Assembly: GCA_900315155.1 (NCBI GenBank)
Contig: OMYB01000009.1
Location: forward strand, 31,135-95,134
From: an uncultured Selenomonadales bacterium
Lineage (GTDB): Bacteria > Bacillota > Negativicutes > Selenomonadales > Selenomonadaceae
DNA: 64,000 bases
Direction of reading: 5' to 3'
How positions within the stretch are numbered: position 1 is the stretch's first letter; each line of letters begins with the position of its first letter. The notes below the pieces were generated by a model that worked only from the letters and a program-made list of their open reading frames with translations, was not told the origin of the DNA and did not search any database. Shown one piece after another: positions 8,430-17,234 of the stretch. The translations under genes were made by a program, and so were the position numbers.

Positions 8430-8825
8430 ATGCCACAGATTTTTCTTGTCTTTGTTGGCGGTGGGCTGGGTGCTGTCTGCCGGTATCTCGTCACGACACA
8501 GGTTGGGGCGCGGTTTGGGACCGTGTTTCCGTTTGGCACATTGACGGTTAATACGGTGGGCAGCTTTCTCATGGGACTGATCATGGGCGTGCTGCTCCTG
8601 CTCACTGAGCAGACGCATACCGTGGCGGGGCCGTGGAAGCTGCTGCTCACGGTCGGTTTTCTCGGCGGCTTTACCACATTCTCGTCGTTTTCGATGGAGA
8701 CATTGACACTCCTGCGCGGTGGCAGTTATCTCTATGCGGCGCTGAATGTGTTGACCAATCTCGCTTGCGGATTTGCGGCCGTTGCGGGTGGTTTTGCGCT
8801 CGCACGCATCTACCTGCACTTGTGA
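8430..8825 (+). CDS. crcB: Fluoride channel CrcB/Fluc, copy 2
   Basis: A second 131-residue Fluc protein, nearly identical to the one at 7101 through the first 115 residues, including VNTVGSFLMG and GFLGGFTTFSSFSMET. The C-terminal tails differ (ARIYLHL against VHLLVRG). Adjacent crcB pairs in Gram-positives usually diverge and form heterodimers; here the similarity points to a recent duplication, and each copy should be able to work alone. RBS AAAGG before the ATG, as for copy 1. Confidence 0.93.
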   Translation: MPQIFLVFVGGGLGAVCRYLVTTQVGARFGTVFPFGTLTVNTVGSFLMGLIMGVLLLLTEQTHTVAGPWKLLLTVGFLGGFTTFSSFSMETLTLLRGGSYLYAALNVLTNLACGFAAVAGGFALARIYLHL

Positions 8826-8876
8826 AAATTTGGTACATGTTCCGGGCTTCGGAGCGTCGACGGCTAGGGGGAAATC

Positions 8877-9443
8877 ATGGAGAAGATACGGTGTCCTTAT
8901 GTGCCGGTGGATGATGCGTTGTATGTGGCCTATCACGATACGGAGTGGTGTGTGCCGCAGCATGATGATGCAAAGATTTATGAGCTGTTCCTGCTGGAAC
9001 TGTTCCAGGCGGGGCTGTCGTGGCGTACGCTGCTGCACAAGCGGGAGAATTTCCGCCGGGCGTATGCGGGTTTTGACGTGGCTCGCGTGGCTGCCTTTAC
9101 GCCAGAGGACGAGGCGCGGCTCCTACAGGACGCGGGCATCATCCGCCACGCGGGCAAGATCCGCGCGAGCATCGTCAATGCGCGCGTCTATCAGGCCGTC
9201 CAGCAGGAGTGGGGGAGTTTTGATGCCTATATCTGGCACTTTACGGAGGGGAAAACGATCTACGAGCCTCTGACCACGACGCGCAACGTCCTCTCGGATG
9301 CCGTCACGAAAGACCTCAAGCGCCGCGGCACGAAATTCGCCGGCACGACGAGCATCTACTCCTTCCTCCAAGCCATCGGCATCATCTACTCGCACGCGCC
9401 CGAGTGCTTCTGCTATGCGCGCGATGGACTGACGGATAACTGA
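8877..9443 (+). CDS. tag: DNA-3-methyladenine glycosylase I
   Basis: The 188-residue protein has the Tag arrangement: RCPYVPVDD with the first zinc cysteine, YHDTEWCVP with the zinc histidine, ELFLLELFQAGLSW for the base pocket, and the C-terminal YSHAPECFCY carrying the last two zinc ligands. It excises 3-methyladenine from alkylated DNA. RBS AGGGGG lies a few bases upstream. It stands 50 bp behind crcB copy 2 and may be transcribed with it. Confidence 0.93.
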   Translation: MEKIRCPYVPVDDALYVAYHDTEWCVPQHDDAKIYELFLLELFQAGLSWRTLLHKRENFRRAYAGFDVARVAAFTPEDEARLLQDAGIIRHAGKIRASIVNARVYQAVQQEWGSFDAYIWHFTEGKTIYEPLTTTRNVLSDAVTKDLKRRGTKFAGTTSIYSFLQAIGIIYSHAPECFCYARDGLTDN

Positions 9444-9516
9444 CTGGCTCTTCTTTTTTTATTCTGCAGGAAAACCGAATGGAATGCGAGAAATATATGG
9501 AAAAGGCGAATTCGTG

Positions 9517-9542
9517 TATAATAGATGAATTCTTGCAAGAAT
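9517..9542 (+). promoter_or_regulatory. -10 box and 14-bp palindrome before the cNMP-like gene
   Basis: TATAAT at 9517-9522 is followed 6 nt later by the perfect palindrome ATTCTTGCAAGAAT (9529-9542), in the initially transcribed region. No good -35 is visible, so an activator may be needed. The palindrome is a candidate operator. Confidence 0.5.
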
Positions 9543-9552
9543 AAAAGGGTAT

Positions 9553-9588
9553 GGCCGTCCAGCAGAGACGGCCTGCCTGACGGAGGCA
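9553..9588 (+). promoter_or_regulatory. Two leader hairpins, the second enclosing the Shine-Dalgarno
   Basis: GGCCGTC (9553-9559) pairs with GACGGCC (9567-9573). Directly after it TGCCT (9574-9578) can pair with AGGCA (9584-9588), holding part of the GGAGG Shine-Dalgarno (9582-9586) of the gene starting at 9596. This would be a simple translational gate; it is inferred from pairing only. Confidence 0.45.
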
Positions 9589-9595
9589 TAGATTT

Positions 9596-11716
9596 ATGGG
9601 AAAGATGGATGTTGTTAAGGGGCAGATTTTGCATCGCAAAGGGGATCGTGTGGAGGCGCTGGAGCTGATTTTGAAGGGGAGCGTGTCGATCCGGTCGGGG
9701 GAGGATTTTGCGCTGCAGGCGGATAACGGCACGATACTCGGCAGCTTTTATCCTGCGGGGGCCGTGTATGATTATGATTATGTGGCGAGCGAGGACGGCA
9801 CCTTGTTTTCATATGACTATAACAGCGAGGAGGATCTCGCAGGAGTCATCGCGTCGACGCCGGCGATCGCGCCTGTCATGGCCTCGGCGACGATGGCGCT
9901 GCTGAACAGCCTCGCGGATACGCTGACGTCCCTGCATCAAAAAGGGTGCAATCTTGTCCTGGACATCAAGGCAGATTATACGGACTACCGCAATGTGTGC
10001 GCGACCCTGATGACGCCGCCAGAGAAATATGAGGCCGTGGAGGCGCTTGCGGAGCCGGAGAGTCCGCAGATTCTGTCGAGCTGGCAGATGGATCTGACGC
10101 AGGCGTATGATGAGCACGATGAGGAGCTCCGCCAGCACTACTACCCGCTGGATATCCGCCTTTGCGTGGGTAACATCATGCTGGCCGGACAGATGGCGAG
10201 ACTCTTGCAGCCGGAGATCGAGCAGCAGCTTGCCTTTATCCGTGAGACGCATGCGGCGACGGATGATTTCGTGCGCGAGTACCAGACGCAGAAAGCCAAG
10301 CTCGATGAGGCCATGCGCAAGGAGGCCATGGCGTCCGGGAGCGGCGAACTGCCATCCATTCAGAACGCCATGTCGACGATCCTGGCCTTTTCGGGTGTCA
10401 GCCGCGAGATTGCGGAGACGTTCCGCCGGGACATCCTGACGTTCATGCAGATCGAAAACAAGATGGAAAAATCCGACACCATGCGGCGCCTGCGCCGGTC
10501 GATCACGGAGAATTTCTACGCCATCTACGAGGCGGCGTTTTACCGCAGTCTCGAGGTGGAGGAAATCCCCATCGAGGTGCGGATGTTCTTCCTGTTCGGC
10601 TTTGTCGACGAAAATCTGGCCGGAGCGGAGAACACGGCGGCGCTCTACAAATACGCGCTGCTTTGGGAGGATGACCCCGAGCGGCGCATTCTCACGACGT
10701 ATAGCTGGCTGCGCAAGATTTACGAGGGCGAGGTCCCGCCGTCGAAGAACGATTTCGACCAGGACTGGACGGACTGCGTCAAGGAAGAACTGCGCACGCA
10801 TGCGATTACGGAGCAAGAGGCCGATGCGCGCATGGATGACCGCAAGGCCATGGTGCATTTCGAGCTGACGAATATGATCACGAGCGCGAACAAGATGACG
10901 TATGGCATCGTCTTTGCGTTCATCCCGGCGTTCTTTGCGCAGGCCGTGACGCGCCCGCTCGAGAACTGCTTCGTTACGCCGGCGAAGGTGCGCGACGCGC
11001 TGAACCGTGTCCGCTCCATCGACTACAGCTGCTTCTACCGCCCGACCGTGACCTCGTACACGCAGTGGAAAATCAACCGTTTCGACTACGATGTGGAGGT
11101 CCTGCCGTACATCATCCTCATGCCGAATTTCGGCAGCCGCGGCGTGATGTGGCAGGAAATCGAAGGGCGCCGCCGCACGACGCCGTCGCACATGATCCTG
11201 TCCATTTTCCACGCGTCGGATCTCGAGTACACCGTTTTGCACATGTGCGCGCAGTTCCGCTGGGAGATGTGCAAACGCATCCAGGGCGTGCATTACGCGG
11301 ATGTCTCGGACCCCTCGCTGACCTCGGAGTACACGAACTATCTCCAGTTCTACAAAAAGAACCACGATCTCTCGGCCGACATCAAGGAGAAAGTCAAGGA
11401 CCAGCTGAAACGCCACCGGAACGGCTACCGCGACGTCTTCATCGCGGACTATGAGACCTATATCCAAAATGAGTCGGGCGGCATGTCCCGCCTCAACAAG
11501 GTGGCAAGGCAGATCCTCTTCAAATACTGCACGTTCTCGAAACAATACCGCACGGCGCTCAGCTCAAACCCGCAGTACATGCAGCTCGTGCAGCGCTGGA
11601 CGACCACACAGGCCTCCAAAGTCCAGACCGTCGGCTTCCTGCGCCACAAAATCGCAAAACTGACCAAGGAAATCCCGTTTGAAATCGACGCGCAGATCGA
11701 ATTCCTCCAAAAGTAA
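9596..11716 (+). CDS. Large orphan protein with cNMP-binding-like N-terminal domain
   Basis: 706 residues. Positions about 5-110 read like a cyclic-nucleotide-binding/Crp sensor fold (KGQILHRKGDRVEALELILKGSVSI, in parts KGQILHRKGD and LILKGSVSI). No Crp-type helix-turn-helix follows. The remaining 590 residues are mostly helical and charged, with no membrane segment, signal peptide, Walker motif or nuclease motif that I can see. I do not recognise this part. The gene is monocistronic, with its own promoter, an operator-like palindrome and a structured leader, and it is followed by a terminator near 11816. A cytoplasmic signal-responsive protein of unknown output is all that can be said. Confidence 0.6.
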   Translation: MGKMDVVKGQILHRKGDRVEALELILKGSVSIRSGEDFALQADNGTILGSFYPAGAVYDYDYVASEDGTLFSYDYNSEEDLAGVIASTPAIAPVMASATMALLNSLADTLTSLHQKGCNLVLDIKADYTDYRNVCATLMTPPEKYEAVEALAEPESPQILSSWQMDLTQAYDEHDEELRQHYYPLDIRLCVGNIMLAGQMARLLQPEIEQQLAFIRETHAATDDFVREYQTQKAKLDEAMRKEAMASGSGELPSIQNAMSTILAFSGVSREIAETFRRDILTFMQIENKMEKSDTMRRLRRSITENFYAIYEAAFYRSLEVEEIPIEVRMFFLFGFVDENLAGAENTAALYKYALLWEDDPERRILTTYSWLRKIYEGEVPPSKNDFDQDWTDCVKEELRTHAITEQEADARMDDRKAMVHFELTNMITSANKMTYGIVFAFIPAFFAQAVTRPLENCFVTPAKVRDALNRVRSIDYSCFYRPTVTSYTQWKINRFDYDVEVLPYIILMPNFGSRGVMWQEIEGRRRTTPSHMILSIFHASDLEYTVLHMCAQFRWEMCKRIQGVHYADVSDPSLTSEYTNYLQFYKKNHDLSADIKEKVKDQLKRHRNGYRDVFIADYETYIQNESGGMSRLNKVARQILFKYCTFSKQYRTALSSNPQYMQLVQRWTTTQASKVQTVGFLRHKIAKLTKEIPFEIDAQIEFLQK

Positions 11717-11815
11717 CCCTGTTAGATTTTGCTGATGAAGGAGACGCGGCGGCAGGAGTGGGATGGTATGCTGCCTTGAAAATTTCTTTCCATAAAATTT
11801 ATTTATGTTTTTTCG

Positions 11816-11876
11816 GACTGCCGGATGGATGAATGATGTAAGCAGTTACATTATTTTTTCTGCAGGCAGTCTTTTT
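11816..11876 (+). terminator. Rho-independent terminator with nested hairpin
   Basis: GACTGCC (11816-11822) pairs with GGCAGTC (11865-11871), followed by TTTTT. Inside the loop ATGTAA-GCAG-TTACAT forms a second hairpin. It closes the transcription unit of the cNMP-like gene. Apart from this and the nifJ promoter, I see nothing else in the 415-nt gap 11717-12131. Confidence 0.65.
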
Positions 11877-12007
11877 CGATGAAGATTTTTAGATTTGCAT
11901 AGAAGATCCTAAGATTGTTGGACCTATGTGCTTATGATAACATAAATGATATTTATGTTTCGGGCACATGGGAGGCTGGCGCAGGGGGAGAGGAACTTTT
12001 CGAAGTG

Positions 12008-12036
12008 TTTACAAGCGTTTTTGCGCGGTGTATAAT
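12008..12036 (+). promoter_or_regulatory. sigma-70-type promoter of nifJ
   Basis: TTTACA (12008-12013), 17-nt spacer, TATAAT (12031-12036). The leader then contains a GC-rich hairpin (GGGGCG at about 12054 with CGCCCC ending at about 12083), leaving a leader of about 90 nt before the RBS AGGGGAG. A strong promoter fits a central fermentation enzyme. Confidence 0.75.
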
Positions 12037-12131
12037 GAACTTGTATCTGCTAAGGGGCGTGCACCGATAAACGGGCGCCCCATCCAAATCATTCTGCAAA
12101 TCCTATATGTAAGAGGGGAGCAAACAAAAAC

Positions 12132-15100
12132 ATGAGCAAAACGATGAAGACCATGGACGGCAATACGGCTGCCGCCTATGTATCCTATGCTTTCACGGAC
12201 GTTGCTGCCATCTACCCGATCACGCCGTCCTCGCCGATGGCGGAGCATGTAGATGAGTTCGCAGCGCATGGCAAGAAAAACCTGTTCGGCCAGCAGGTCC
12301 GCGTCATCGAGATGGAGTCCGAGGGCGGCGCCGCCGGCGCGGTCCACGGTTCGCTGCAGGCTGGCGCACTCACGACGACCTACACGGCTTCGCAGGGCTT
12401 CCTGCTGATGATCCCGAACCTGTACAAGATCGCGGGCGAGCTCCTGCCGGGCGTGTTCCACGTCTCCGCACGTGCACTCGCCGCATCCAGCCTGAACATC
12501 TTCGGTGACCATCAGGATGTCATGGCCGCGCGTCAGACGGGCTGCGCGATGCTCGCGGAGTCCAGCGTCCAGGAGGTCATGGACCTCGCCGCGGTCGCCC
12601 ATCTCGTCGCCATCAAGGGCCGCGTGCCGTTCATCAATTTCTTTGATGGTTTCCGCACGTCGCATGAGATCCAGAAGATCGAGCTCATCGACTATGAGGA
12701 TCTCGGCAAGCTGCTTGACTGGGATGCGGTGAAGGCGTTCCGCCGCGGCGCCCTGAACCCGGATCATCCGGTCATCCGCGGCACGGCGCAGAACCCGGAT
12801 ATCTATTTCCAGGAGCGCGAGGCGGTCAATAAATACTACGATGCGATCCCGGCGCTCGTCGAGGAGGCGATGGCTGACCTCGCAAAGGTCACGGGCCGCG
12901 AGCATCATCTGTTTGATTACTACGGCGCAGCGGATGCGGACCGCGTCATCATCGCGATGGGATCCGTGTGCCAGACGGCCCGCGAGGTGGCGGACTACCT
13001 GAACGCCAATGGCGAAAAGGTCGGCGTCCTCGACGTCCATCTCTACCGTCCGTTCTCCATCGAGCATTTCCTCAAACAGCTCCCGGCATCGGTCCAGAAG
13101 ATCGCTGTCCTCGACCGTACGAAGGAGCCGGGTGCGCAGGGCGAGCCGCTGTACCTCGATGTGCGCGCTGCATTCTACGGCACGGACCGTCATCCGGTCG
13201 TCGTCGGCGGCCGTTACGGCCTCGGCGGCAAGGACACGACGCCGGATCAGGTCTTTGCCGTGTTTGATGAGCTGAAGAAAGATGCTCCGCAGAACGGCTT
13301 TACGATCGGCATCGTCGATGACGTGACGAATAAGAGCCTCGCGCCGACGCATACGGATGTCGACCTCACGGCGGACGGCACGACGGCGTGCAAGTTCTGG
13401 GGCATGGGCTCCGATGGTACGGTCGGTGCGAACAAGTCGGCCATCAAGATCATCGGCGATAAGACGGACATGTACGCACAGGCTTATTTCGCCTATGACT
13501 CGAAGAAGTCCGGCGGCATCACGATGAGCCATCTGCGTTTCGGCAAGACGCCGATCACGAGCCCGTACCTCATCAACAAGGCGGATTTCATCAGCTGCTC
13601 GCAGCAGTCGTACGTGAACAACTACGACCTGCTCGCCGGCCTGAAGAAGGGCGGCACGTTCCTGCTCAACACGGTCTGGAGCGACGCAGAGCTCGGTGAG
13701 AACCTGCCGGCCGCGATGAAACGCTATATCGCGCAGAACGACGTGAAGTTCTACACGGTCAACGCCGTGAAGATCGCGCAGGACCTCGGCCTCGGCGGCC
13801 GCTTCAACATGGTCATGCAGTCCGCGTTCTTCAAGCTCACGGGCATCATCCCCATCGACGATGCGGTGAAGTACCTGAAGGAAGCCATCGTCACGAGCTA
13901 CGGCCGCAAGGGTCAGAAGGTCGTCGACATGAACTACGGCGCCGTCGACCAGGGCGTCAACGCGCTGCATGAGGTCGCTGTGCCGGCGGACTGGGCAAAT
14001 GCCAAAGACGCACCGGTCGAGGAAGATGCCGCAAAACCGGCCTTCATCAAGAACATCCAGGAGCCGATGAACCGCCAGGAAGGCGACAAGCTCACGGTCA
14101 AGGCGTTTACGGGCATGGAAGACGGCACGTTCCCGCTCGGCGGCACGGCGCATGAGAAGCGCGGCACGGCCATCAAAGTGCCGGTCTGGGATAAGACGAA
14201 GTGCATCGGCTGCAGCCAGTGCTCGTTCGTCTGCCCGCACGCTGCCATCCGCCCGGTCCTCACGAACGACGCAGAGCTCCAGGCGGCTCCGGAGGGCTTC
14301 ACGCCTGCGGACAAGACGGAAAAGATGCCGATCTACAGCAAGAAGGGCCTGCATTTCACGATCGCAACGTCCATGCTCGACTGCCTCGGCTGCGGCAACT
14401 GCGCGCAGGTCTGCCCGGCACAGGCGCTCGAGATGGTTCCGCTGACCGAGGAGGTCAAAAAGCAGCAGGCGTGGTTCGACTACGGCGTCGATGCGGAGAA
14501 GGTCTCCGTCAAGGCCAACCCGATGAAGAAGACGACGGTCATCGGCTCGCAGTTCGAGCAGCCGCTGTTCGAGTTCTCCGGTGCGTGCGCCGGCTGCGGC
14601 GAGACGCCGTATGCGAAACTCATCACGCAGCTGTTCGGCGACCGCATGATGGTCGCGAACGCAACGGGCTGCTCCTCCATCTGGGGTGCATCCGCTCCGG
14701 CGATGCCGTACACGAAGAACGCGCAGGGTCACGGCCCGGCATGGGCAAACTCCCTGTTCGAGGATAACGCCGAGTTCGGTCTCGGCATGGTCCTCGGCAC
14801 GAAGGCACTCCGCAGCCGCCTTGCCGATGCGATGAAGCAGGCTGTCGCCGACGGTAAGGGAAGCGCCGATCTCCAGGCCGCGATGAACGACTGGGTCGAG
14901 CACATGGATGACGGTGAAGGCACGCGCGACCGCGCCGATAAGCTCACGGCTCTCCTCGAGCAGGAGAAGGACACGGATGAGGCACTCAACGCCATCTACG
15001 AGGAGCGCGACTATTTCGTGAAGCGCTCGCAGTGGATCTTCGGCGGCGACGGCTGGGCCTATGATATCGGCTACGGCGGTGTCGACCACGTGCTCGCATC

Positions 15101-15674
15101 GGGCGAGGATGTCAACATCTTCGTCTTTGATACGGAGGTCTACTCCAATACGGGCGGTCAGGCCTCGAAGGCTACGCCGGCCGCTGCCATCGCCCAGTTC
15201 GCTGCCTCGGGCAAGAAGACGAAGAAGAAGGACCTCGGCCGCATGGCGATGTCCTATGGCTACGTCTACGTCGCCCAGGTCGACATGGGTGCCGACCACA
15301 ACCAGGTCCTCAAAGCCATCGCGGAGGCGGAGGCCTACCATGGCCCGTCGCTCATCATCGGCTATTCCCCGTGCATCAACCACGGCATCCGCAAGGGCAT
15401 GGGCTGCAGCCAGCTCGAGGGCAAGCTCGCCGTCGAGTGCGGCTACTGGGCGAACTACCGCTACAACCCGGAGCTCGAGGGCACGGACAAGAACCCGTTC
15501 AGCCTCGACTCCAAGGAGCCGGACTTCTCGAAGTTCCACGACTTCCTCATGGGAGAGACGCGTTACATCTCGCTCTCCCGTTCCTTCCCGGATCAGGCCG
15601 AGGCACTCTTCGCCAAGACCCAGAAGGATGCGGAAATCCGTTACAACGTCTACAAAGCCCTCGCCGGCAAATAA
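12132..15674 (+). CDS. nifJ: Pyruvate:ferredoxin (flavodoxin) oxidoreductase
   Basis: The 1180-residue single-chain enzyme oxidises pyruvate with CoA to acetyl-CoA, CO2 and reduced ferredoxin or flavodoxin in the cytoplasm. Domains in order: pyrimidine-binding YPITPSSPMAEH near residue 30; two [4Fe-4S] motifs CIGCSQCSFVCP near 690 and CLGCGNCAQVCP near 750; a third cluster region starting CAGCGETPY near 818; and the TPP-binding GDGWAYDIGYGG near 970 with DTEVYSNTGGQ. Length matches the fused bacterial form. It has its own promoter and a terminator behind it. Oxygen-sensitive enzymes of this kind are typical of strict anaerobes. Confidence 0.97.
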   Translation: MSKTMKTMDGNTAAAYVSYAFTDVAAIYPITPSSPMAEHVDEFAAHGKKNLFGQQVRVIEMESEGGAAGAVHGSLQAGALTTTYTASQGFLLMIPNLYKIAGELLPGVFHVSARALAASSLNIFGDHQDVMAARQTGCAMLAESSVQEVMDLAAVAHLVAIKGRVPFINFFDGFRTSHEIQKIELIDYEDLGKLLDWDAVKAFRRGALNPDHPVIRGTAQNPDIYFQEREAVNKYYDAIPALVEEAMADLAKVTGREHHLFDYYGAADADRVIIAMGSVCQTAREVADYLNANGEKVGVLDVHLYRPFSIEHFLKQLPASVQKIAVLDRTKEPGAQGEPLYLDVRAAFYGTDRHPVVVGGRYGLGGKDTTPDQVFAVFDELKKDAPQNGFTIGIVDDVTNKSLAPTHTDVDLTADGTTACKFWGMGSDGTVGANKSAIKIIGDKTDMYAQAYFAYDSKKSGGITMSHLRFGKTPITSPYLINKADFISCSQQSYVNNYDLLAGLKKGGTFLLNTVWSDAELGENLPAAMKRYIAQNDVKFYTVNAVKIAQDLGLGGRFNMVMQSAFFKLTGIIPIDDAVKYLKEAIVTSYGRKGQKVVDMNYGAVDQGVNALHEVAVPADWANAKDAPVEEDAAKPAFIKNIQEPMNRQEGDKLTVKAFTGMEDGTFPLGGTAHEKRGTAIKVPVWDKTKCIGCSQCSFVCPHAAIRPVLTNDAELQAAPEGFTPADKTEKMPIYSKKGLHFTIATSMLDCLGCGNCAQVCPAQALEMVPLTEEVKKQQAWFDYGVDAEKVSVKANPMKKTTVIGSQFEQPLFEFSGACAGCGETPYAKLITQLFGDRMMVANATGCSSIWGASAPAMPYTKNAQGHGPAWANSLFEDNAEFGLGMVLGTKALRSRLADAMKQAVADGKGSADLQAAMNDWVEHMDDGEGTRDRADKLTALLEQEKDTDEALNAIYEERDYFVKRSQWIFGGDGWAYDIGYGGVDHVLASGEDVNIFVFDTEVYSNTGGQASKATPAAAIAQFAASGKKTKKKDLGRMAMSYGYVYVAQVDMGADHNQVLKAIAEAEAYHGPSLIIGYSPCINHGIRKGMGCSQLEGKLAVECGYWANYRYNPELEGTDKNPFSLDSKEPDFSKFHDFLMGETRYISLSRSFPDQAEALFAKTQKDAEIRYNVYKALAGK

Positions 15675-15716
15675 GCCGCGATCTTTCGTTGGTTCCAGCA
15701 TAAAATCTATCTGCGG

Positions 15717-15749
15717 AAAGGCACTGCACCATGGGTGTGGTGCCTTTTT
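15717..15749 (+). terminator. Terminator of nifJ
   Basis: AAAGGCAC (15717-15724) pairs with GTGCCTTT (15740-15747), with TGCACC/GGTGT pairing inside, ending in a U-run. Confidence 0.8.
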
Positions 15750-15863
15750 GCATGGAACTTTGCAAGGAACTTTCTGCTGTTTTGCGAGAAAATTTTCCCA
15801 ATCTGAAGAAAAGATGATATAATAAGACTAGTTTCTAAAACAAAGTGGGAGAATAGAAACAAT

Positions 15864-16364
15864 TTGCCAATCACAGAGGAGATGGCTGATGTGCTGAAAG
15901 AGATTGAGTATGTTGATGGCAGCAACCAGAGTTTCAAGGTGTTCCATGCGATCGTTTCGCAGGATAAGTGCCTGACGTTCCTGAAGGGGCAGTTCGGCAG
16001 CAAGATCAGCGGGAATGCCGTGCAGATGGTGAAAGACGAGGCACCGCAGGAGGGGCACAGCCGCTGGGCCGAGGCCTGGGAGAAACTGCATGTGCCGGAG
16101 TGGCTCGACAGCTATCATGGCGAGGGCGCCAAGGACGAGGATCAATGGTATGTGACGTACCGCGAGGAGGGCGGCAAGGCCCGCCAGATCAAGGGCGACA
16201 ACCAGCATCCGGAGAATTTTGAGGCGTTCCGCCAGTGGGTGCAGGAGATGCTCGCCGAGGTCCAGGAAAAGGGGCACAAGTACCTCGTGGACGAAGGCCG
16301 CTGGGATAAGGTCTGGCATTATTCGCGCAGCAAGATCCTGCGTGCGATGCCGGCAGCGGAGTAA
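15864..16364 (+). CDS. Hypothetical protein, 166 residues
   Basis: TTG at 15864 is the most plausible start: GTGGGAGAATAG lies upstream, whereas the ATG at 15882 has its purine run directly adjacent and so too close. The protein is soluble, rich in Glu, Lys, Trp and Tyr, and contains HSRWAEAWEKLHVPEWLDSY and EENFEAFRQWVQEML-like amphipathic helices. I do not recognise the family. It lies alone between the nifJ terminator and the efp promoter. Function unknown. Confidence 0.6.
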   Translation: MPITEEMADVLKEIEYVDGSNQSFKVFHAIVSQDKCLTFLKGQFGSKISGNAVQMVKDEAPQEGHSRWAEAWEKLHVPEWLDSYHGEGAKDEDQWYVTYREEGGKARQIKGDNQHPENFEAFRQWVQEMLAEVQEKGHKYLVDEGRWDKVWHYSRSKILRAMPAAE

Positions 16365-16379
16365 AGCGTGCAGTTCCTG

Positions 16380-16409
16380 TTGACAAGCGGGCTATGGTTT
16401 TATTATAAT
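16380..16409 (+). promoter_or_regulatory. Consensus promoter of efp
   Basis: TTGACA (16380-16385), 18-nt spacer, TATAAT (16404-16409): both hexamers are perfect. Confidence 0.8.
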
Positions 16410-16432
16410 GATAATATTGATGAGAAATAGAG

Positions 16433-16448
16433 GAAGGCGTAAGCCTTC
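16433..16448 (+). other. Leader hairpin of efp
   Basis: GAAGGC-GTAA-GCCTTC, a short stable stem with a tetraloop in the 5' leader, about 20 nt before the RBS GGAGG. It may only stabilise the mRNA. Confidence 0.5.
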
Positions 16449-16481
16449 TTCCGATACGATGATATTGGAGGGCGTAATTTC

Positions 16482-17039
16482 ATGATTAACAGTACTGATT
16501 TCCGTACGGGCCTGACCATCGAGATCGATGGCGGCGTTTGGCAGATTGTCGAGTTCCAGCATGTCAAGCCGGGCAAGGGCGCTGCTTTCGTCCGCACGAA
16601 GATCAAGAACGTGGAGACGGGTGCCGTTGTCGAGCGCACGTTCAACCCGAACGAGAAGATGCCGGCCGCGCATATCGATACGCGCACGATGCAGTATCTG
16701 TATGCGGACGGGGATATGTACACGTTCATGGATACGGAGACGTATGAGCAGACGGAGCTCAACAAGGAGCAGCTCGGCGATGCACTGAACTTCCTCCTCG
16801 AGAACATGGAAGTCCAGGTGCAGAGCTTCAACGGCCGCGTCATCGGCATCAGCCTGCCGAACGCCGTCGTGCTAGAGGTCACGGAGTGCGAGCCGTCCGT
16901 CAAGGGCAACACGGCTACGGGCGCTACGAAGATGGCTACGGTCCAGACGGGCTACCAGGTCCGCGTGCCGCTGTTCGTCAACGAGGGCGACAAGCTCCGC
17001 ATCGATACGCGCACGGGCAACTACATCGAGCGTGCTTAA
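16482..17039 (+). CDS. efp: Elongation factor P
   Basis: 185 residues with the three beta-barrel domains of EF-P. It binds ribosomes stalled on proline stretches and promotes peptide-bond formation. The loop [13 protein letters not shown] places the modifiable lysine at position 32, and the C-terminal signature [20 protein letters not shown] is present. RBS GGAGG 9 nt upstream. It has its own consensus promoter and a strong terminator, so it is a single-gene unit. No lysine-modification gene (epmA/epmB type) is nearby. Confidence 0.97.
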   Translation: MINSTDFRTGLTIEIDGGVWQIVEFQHVKPGKGAAFVRTKIKNVETGAVVERTFNPNEKMPAAHIDTRTMQYLYADGDMYTFMDTETYEQTELNKEQLGDALNFLLENMEVQVQSFNGRVIGISLPNAVVLEVTECEPSVKGNTATGATKMATVQTGYQVRVPLFVNEGDKLRIDTRTGNYIERA

Positions 17040-17063
17040 TCGCCGTTTTGGATATGACTTTGG

Positions 17064-17105
17064 ACTGCCGCTCTATGATGCACGTGTCATAGCGCGGCAG
17101 TTTTT
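17064..17105 (+). terminator. Terminator of efp
   Basis: A 15-nt arm at 17064-17078 (starting ACTGCCGC) pairs with 17087-17101 at 14 of 15 positions, loop of 8 nt, followed by TTTT. Confidence 0.85.
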
Positions 17106-17234
17106 ATGAGACGCAAAAGAAACCTGCATCAGAAACGAAGAAAATTTGCCTCGTGGGCAGGAATCCCCTAAGTAATGCTAGAAGTAATACGTATACGCAT
17201 AAATATACAACATGCTTTTTGACTGGGAGGGTTT

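Noticed and set aside
12009..15701. A 1230-codon open frame antisense to nifJ
   Set aside because: Extended antisense frames are common opposite GC-rich genes with strong third-position bias. The translation is Arg/Val/Leu/Asp-rich without motifs or RBS, while nifJ on the other strand is unmistakable.
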